Shown here in pieces: positions 63,096 to 64,000 of a DNA stretch of 64,000 bases. This stretch comes from a virus: the IMG/VR virus record IMGVR_UViG_3300026518_000011, positions 1 through 64,000 of that record; one strand, written 5' to 3'. The stretch's first letter is position 1, and every line of letters starts with the position of its first letter. The notes under the pieces are model-generated. The model was not told the DNA's origin. It did not search any database and saw only the letters and a list, made by a program, of their open reading frames with translations. A program made the translations under genes and the position numbers.

Positions 63096-63246
63096 CTATA
63101 CCGGATTACAACCATCGGGACTTGCCACGTGCAAGAAATCCTTGGCCGCTATCCCACCGTGCAGCTCTGCTTGTTTCAGGTAGTCGCGAAACGCCCCCAA
63201 GGGACGCCTCTTGGTATTCCTTAATCTCAAAATTGACCGCAGCCAT
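63096..63246 (-). pseudogene. frameshifted, truncated 5' end of type III restriction gene (res)
   Basis: The frame from ATG 63246 begins AAVNFEIKEYQEASLG, the start expected of a type III Res subunit, and then loses its sense. If one base of the run of five G (63194-63198, C on the plus strand) is left out, the frame continues AFRDYLKQAELHG, the usual Res text. It then diverges, and the shifted frame stops at about 63096. So there is a one-base frameshift and a loss of the rest of the gene. It begins one base after the mod stop, the normal mod-res order. Confidence 0.65.
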
Positions 63247-63247
63247 A

Positions 63248-64000
63248 TTATGCCCCCTCAATTTGATAGGGTATTTGCTTGAAGGTAACGCCAGCCTCTG
63301 CCAGTCGTTCCTTGTCCACGGTGCATCCTTCGCCATAGACAATCCAGCCGCCCTCAAACCCATCGGGGGGCGCTGGCAGTGCCGCCATTGTATCAGGCGT
63401 CAACACATTGCCAGACGCTTCCCGAGCAAAGCCGGGTTCAGCGGGGGAGAAAAGTAAATAGACCGCTTTGTCCTGATAGTGCCCCAAATAAGGGGAGTCC
63501 CCCAAGGCATTGGACGGGATTGGCACACCGCATTCGGCAAAGAACACATGGGCGGCCAAGTCGGGGAAAGTCACACCGCCGTCGATATCACCAAATTCGT
63601 TGAAGAGTGGCACGCCAAGGCGGCAATAGCGGAAACCGCCGCCAAGCCCATCCACGGGTTTGGCAGGCTCGCCGCCTTTGTTATAGCCATGGATCACACG
63701 TTTTAGCCGTTCGGCAGTGATATCAGGGGCAATCTGTTCATCCATTTCCACAAGAATGAATTTGCGGTTGCCGCCATCTTGTTTGTTGAGGTCAAGAACA
63801 GCGTGGCCTGTGGTGCCAGAGCCGGCGAAGGAATCTAGGATTAGGTCGTTAGGACTCGTCGCAACTTGAATGAGGTAAGAGATCAATTGTTTTGGCTTGG
63901 GATACGTGAACGATAGCCCCATGTCTTCGATTTCAGATCGCATCTTTTCTGTGGTGCTGAACCCGCGAAGCACTGAAAGAATGTTTCGAGTGGTTTTTGG
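63248..64000 (-). CDS. type III restriction-modification DNA methyltransferase (mod), 3' part
   Basis: Open to the right edge of the window. DSFAGSGTTGHAVLDLN is the AdoMet-binding FxGxG motif of beta-class N6-adenine methyltransferases, and the text before it (PKPKQLISYLIQVATSPNDLIL) and after it (RKFILVEMDEQIAPDITAERLKRVIHG) fits Mod. The last 140 residues are the usual long C-terminal region (GGGFRYCRLGVPLFNEFGDI). The catalytic DPPY motif would lie beyond the window. Codon choice is clearly more GC-rich than in the phage genes. Confidence 0.85.
   Translation of the reverse strand, partial: PKTTRNILSVLRGFSTTEKMRSEIEDMGLSFTYPKPKQLISYLIQVATSPNDLILDSFAGSGTTGHAVLDLNKQDGGNRKFILVEMDEQIAPDITAERLKRVIHGYNKGGEPAKPVDGLGGGFRYCRLGVPLFNEFGDIDGGVTFPDLAAHVFFAECGVPIPSNALGDSPYLGHYQDKAVYLLFSPAEPGFAREASGNVLTPDTMAALPAPPDGFEGGWIVYGEGCTVDKERLAEAGVTFKQIPYQIEGA

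Noticed and set aside
63106-63363. 85-aa frame ending in FLARGKSRW as a real phage protein
   Set aside because: Its beginning runs through the mod gene in another frame and its middle is the frameshifted Res start; only the last residues could be from another phage gene at the junction.

Overview
The window is part of the genome of a tailed phage with a T4-like replication module (Caudoviricetes, myovirus-like), ending on the right in a short stretch of foreign-looking restriction-modification DNA. The evidence is the gene set: a gp44-type clamp-loader ATPase, both type II topoisomerase subunits (gp39/gp52 type), a T4 RNase H-like 5' nuclease, an SF1 helicase, PhoH, a long array of tail-fibre genes, a muramidase with a peptidoglycan-binding domain, a two-component spanin pair and two tRNAs. 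The host is not shown directly. A class II (cobalamin-dependent) ribonucleotide reductase, a phage ClpS and a Hint_2-type protein would fit an alphaproteobacterial host, but that is inference.

Layout. 1-7.3 kb (+): two tRNAs (Lys-UUU, Ile-GAU), a QueC-like ATPase, many small genes behind sigma70-like promoters, a free-standing Hint protein, a candidate structured RNA with its own promoter (4428-4588), and three related genes with HRxxGPA-like repeats. 7.3-26 kb: lysis genes (two-TM protein, o-spanin, i-spanin, muramidase), a DUF1353 protein, a membrane-anchored GAF-like protein and about ten tail-fibre/adhesin genes, nearly all on the minus strand. 26-43.6 kb: phoH, a DUF932 protein, clamp loader, GroES-like protein, helicase, a DnaE-like fragment, Sm-like proteins, ClpS, a metallophosphoesterase and many unknown, probably virion-related genes. 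43.7-58.5 kb: a 1762-codon nrdJ with three inteins, dnaJ, a 22-residue-repeat protein, a GNAT-like protein, topoisomerase subunits, RNase H and a PD-(D/E)XK nuclease. 59-63.1 kb: unknown, probably structural genes. 63.1-64 kb: a frameshifted type III Res start and the 3' part of a type III Mod gene, more GC-rich than the rest.

Two promoter classes can be read by eye. Genes of the small early-looking blocks and of DNA metabolism follow TTGACA-N16-18-TATAAT boxes. Structural, lysis and many long minus-strand units follow an 8-bp box of the form [CA]TAAATA[CT], close to the T4 late promoter TATAAATA, usually 18-36 bases before the start codon and always in the orientation of the gene it precedes. 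Several early promoters lie inside the first codons of the longest open frame, so many starts here were moved downstream. Strong hairpins close most operons.

In function, the clamp loader, helicase, RNase H and topoisomerase serve replication; the class II RNR supplies dNTPs; PhoH, DnaJ, the GroES-like protein and ClpS probably adjust host RNA and protein quality control; and the fibre array, muramidase and spanins serve adsorption and exit. The capsid, portal, terminase, DNA polymerase and late sigma genes are not in this window.
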